From: an uncultured Prevotellaceae bacterium
GTDB taxonomy: Bacteria; Bacteroidota; Bacteroidia; Bacteroidales; Bacteroidaceae
DNA length: 33,136 nucleotides
Direction of reading: 5' to 3'
Assembly (NCBI GenBank): GCA_902783625.1
Contig: CACZRN010000004.1
Coordinates: 1-33,136 of the forward strand
Position numbers and translations under genes: made by a program
The notes under the pieces: generated by a model
What the model was told of the DNA's origin: nothing
Database searches by the model: none
Seen by the model: only the letters and a program-made list of their open reading frames with translations
Part shown: piece after piece, positions 32,079 to 33,136 of the stretch
Position numbering within the stretch: the stretch's first letter is position 1
How the letters are laid out: every line of letters starts with the position of its first letter

Positions 32079-33136
32079 ATGAAAAGATTTTTAACTCTGA
32101 TTATGGCTTCCATGTGCCTGCTTAACGTATGTGCACAACAAATAGACATTACCTCAGCCGAGGATTTCTCGCCTTATGTGTTTGGCCATAACCTTGAACA
32201 CACACGCGCTGCCGTAAACGGAGGACTGAGTGCCCAGATGCTGAAGAACAGGAAGTTTGCAGGTAAACCATCACGCAACCGTGGCGTGGCAGCGCATTGG
32301 AAGGGGATTGGCGAGAAGGTGCTGTTTATGATGGATAGCCAAAACCGCTACACGAAGCATATCGGTCAGGAGAACATGCACCGCGGAAACGAACTGAATG
32401 CACAGATAGTGGCGAACCTGACAGAGGGGCAACAGGCTGGAATAGCCCAGAAGGACTTAGCATTGAAGAGCGGTAAGGTGTATGAAGTGAGAATGGTTAC
32501 GAAGGTATCGGCTCCGGTGACACTGAATGTGGAACTTACAGACAGGAATGGTTTTAAGATATATGACACAAAAACATTCACATTGAGCCCTGACAACGAC
32601 TGGACTGTCAGCGAAATGGAAATGTCGCCATCGGCTGATGACAATGAGGGATGCGTGAGATTCACCTTCAAGGAAAGGGCTGAGGTGAGTTTCGGAGCAC
32701 TGTCGATGATGCCAAAGGAGAACTTCCACGGGATGAGAAGCGACGTTGTGGAGCAGTTGAAGGCAATCGGCCCACGGCTGCTACGCTGGCCTGGCGGAAA
32801 CTTTGCCGGCGAATACCGATGGAAAGACGGTCTGCTGCCTGCCGACCAACGCGGTCCGCTACAGGCAGCTACCGAGATTGAGACACAGCCATATACCGAC
32901 GGATACGACTACCATGAGATAAATACCGACGACTTCATCGCCCTCTGCAGAGAGGTGGGAGCCGAACCGATGATTACTATAAACCTTGCATGGTGCACGC
33001 CAGAGGAGAGTAGACAATGGGTAGAGTATTGCAACGGAAGTGCTGACAGCGAATATGGAAAGATGAGAGCAGAGCGAGGACATGTGGAACCCTACGGAGT
33101 GAGGTTCTGGTCGTTGGGCAACGAAATGGGATATGG
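32079..33136 (+). CDS. GH51-type alpha-L-arabinofuranosidase, 3' end outside window
   Basis: 353 codons are present; the gene continues past the right edge. The signal peptide is M-K-R-F-L-T-L-I-M-A-S-M to N-V-C-A-Q. GH51 landmarks are F-G-H-N-L-E-H-T-R, G-G-L-S-A-Q-M-L-K-N-R-K-F, then a beta-sandwich-like insert (about 90-210), L-R-W-P-G-G-N-F-A-G-E-Y-R-W-K-D-G and F-W-S-L-G-N-E349-M-G-Y. Glu349 is the predicted acid/base; the nucleophile lies beyond the window. It would remove terminal arabinofuranose from arabinose-containing glycans. It is transcribed away from the mannosidase PUL and separated from it by two unrelated genes, so it may belong to another locus to the right. Confidence 0.85.
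   Translation, partial: MKRFLTLIMASMCLLNVCAQQIDITSAEDFSPYVFGHNLEHTRAAVNGGLSAQMLKNRKFAGKPSRNRGVAAHWKGIGEKVLFMMDSQNRYTKHIGQENMHRGNELNAQIVANLTEGQQAGIAQKDLALKSGKVYEVRMVTKVSAPVTLNVELTDRNGFKIYDTKTFTLSPDNDWTVSEMEMSPSADDNEGCVRFTFKERAEVSFGALSMMPKENFHGMRSDVVEQLKAIGPRLLRWPGGNFAGEYRWKDGLLPADQRGPLQAATEIETQPYTDGYDYHEINTDDFIALCREVGAEPMITINLAWCTPEESRQWVEYCNGSADSEYGKMRAERGHVEPYGVRFWSLGNEMGY

Overview
The window looks like chromosomal DNA of a gut-type Bacteroidales bacterium, most likely a Prevotella/Segatella or close relative. The reasons are two SusC/SusD-type glycan importers, a hybrid two-component regulator (HTCS), Bacteroidetes-type promoters (TTTG, 20 bp, TAnnTTTG), almost no Shine-Dalgarno sequences, and a secreted protein with the short C-terminal tail common in Prevotella. 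Nearly all of it is one polysaccharide-utilisation locus (PUL), read mostly leftward. No RNA genes, CRISPR arrays, insertion sequences or phage genes were seen.

Layout from left to right. (1) 1-2728, minus: a GH92 mannosidase followed by an S1 sulfatase cut by the window edge. (2) 2885-4873, plus: a divergent SGNH/SASA carbohydrate esterase. It shares a 156-bp promoter region with the GH92 gene, and that region holds a perfect 12-bp inverted repeat. (3) 4908-5000: two strong hairpins between convergent genes. (4) 5091-5846, minus: an unrecognised secreted acidic protein with three 21-bp tandem repeats upstream of its promoter. (5) 6444-17951, minus: a six-gene Sus operon in the unusual order SusD, DUF5004-like, DUF4961-like, SusC, SusD, SusC. 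(6) 18418-29980, minus: HTCS, GH38-like mannosidase, second GH92, GH2 beta-mannosidase-like enzyme. (7) 30606-31881, minus: two unrecognised exported proteins. (8) 32079 to the end, plus: the start of a GH51-type arabinofuranosidase.

How it may work together (inference): surface SusD lipoproteins and accessory binding proteins capture a mannose-containing glycan and the SusC barrels import it. The first GH92 carries the residues I recall as the alpha-1,2 signature (Trp92, His589-Glu590). The second GH92 lacks them, so it and the GH38-like enzyme could take alpha-1,3/1,6 mannose. The GH2 enzyme could then cut Man-beta-1,4-GlcNAc. This set fits high-mannose N-glycan or a related mannoside, and the esterase and sulfatase suggest a decorated substrate. 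No endo-acting enzyme is visible here. The HTCS heads the enzyme operon and probably senses a released oligosaccharide.

Each of the three longest gene-free gaps (5847-6443, 17952-18417, 29981-30605) carries a copy of one small repeat family with 22/44-bp internal periodicity.
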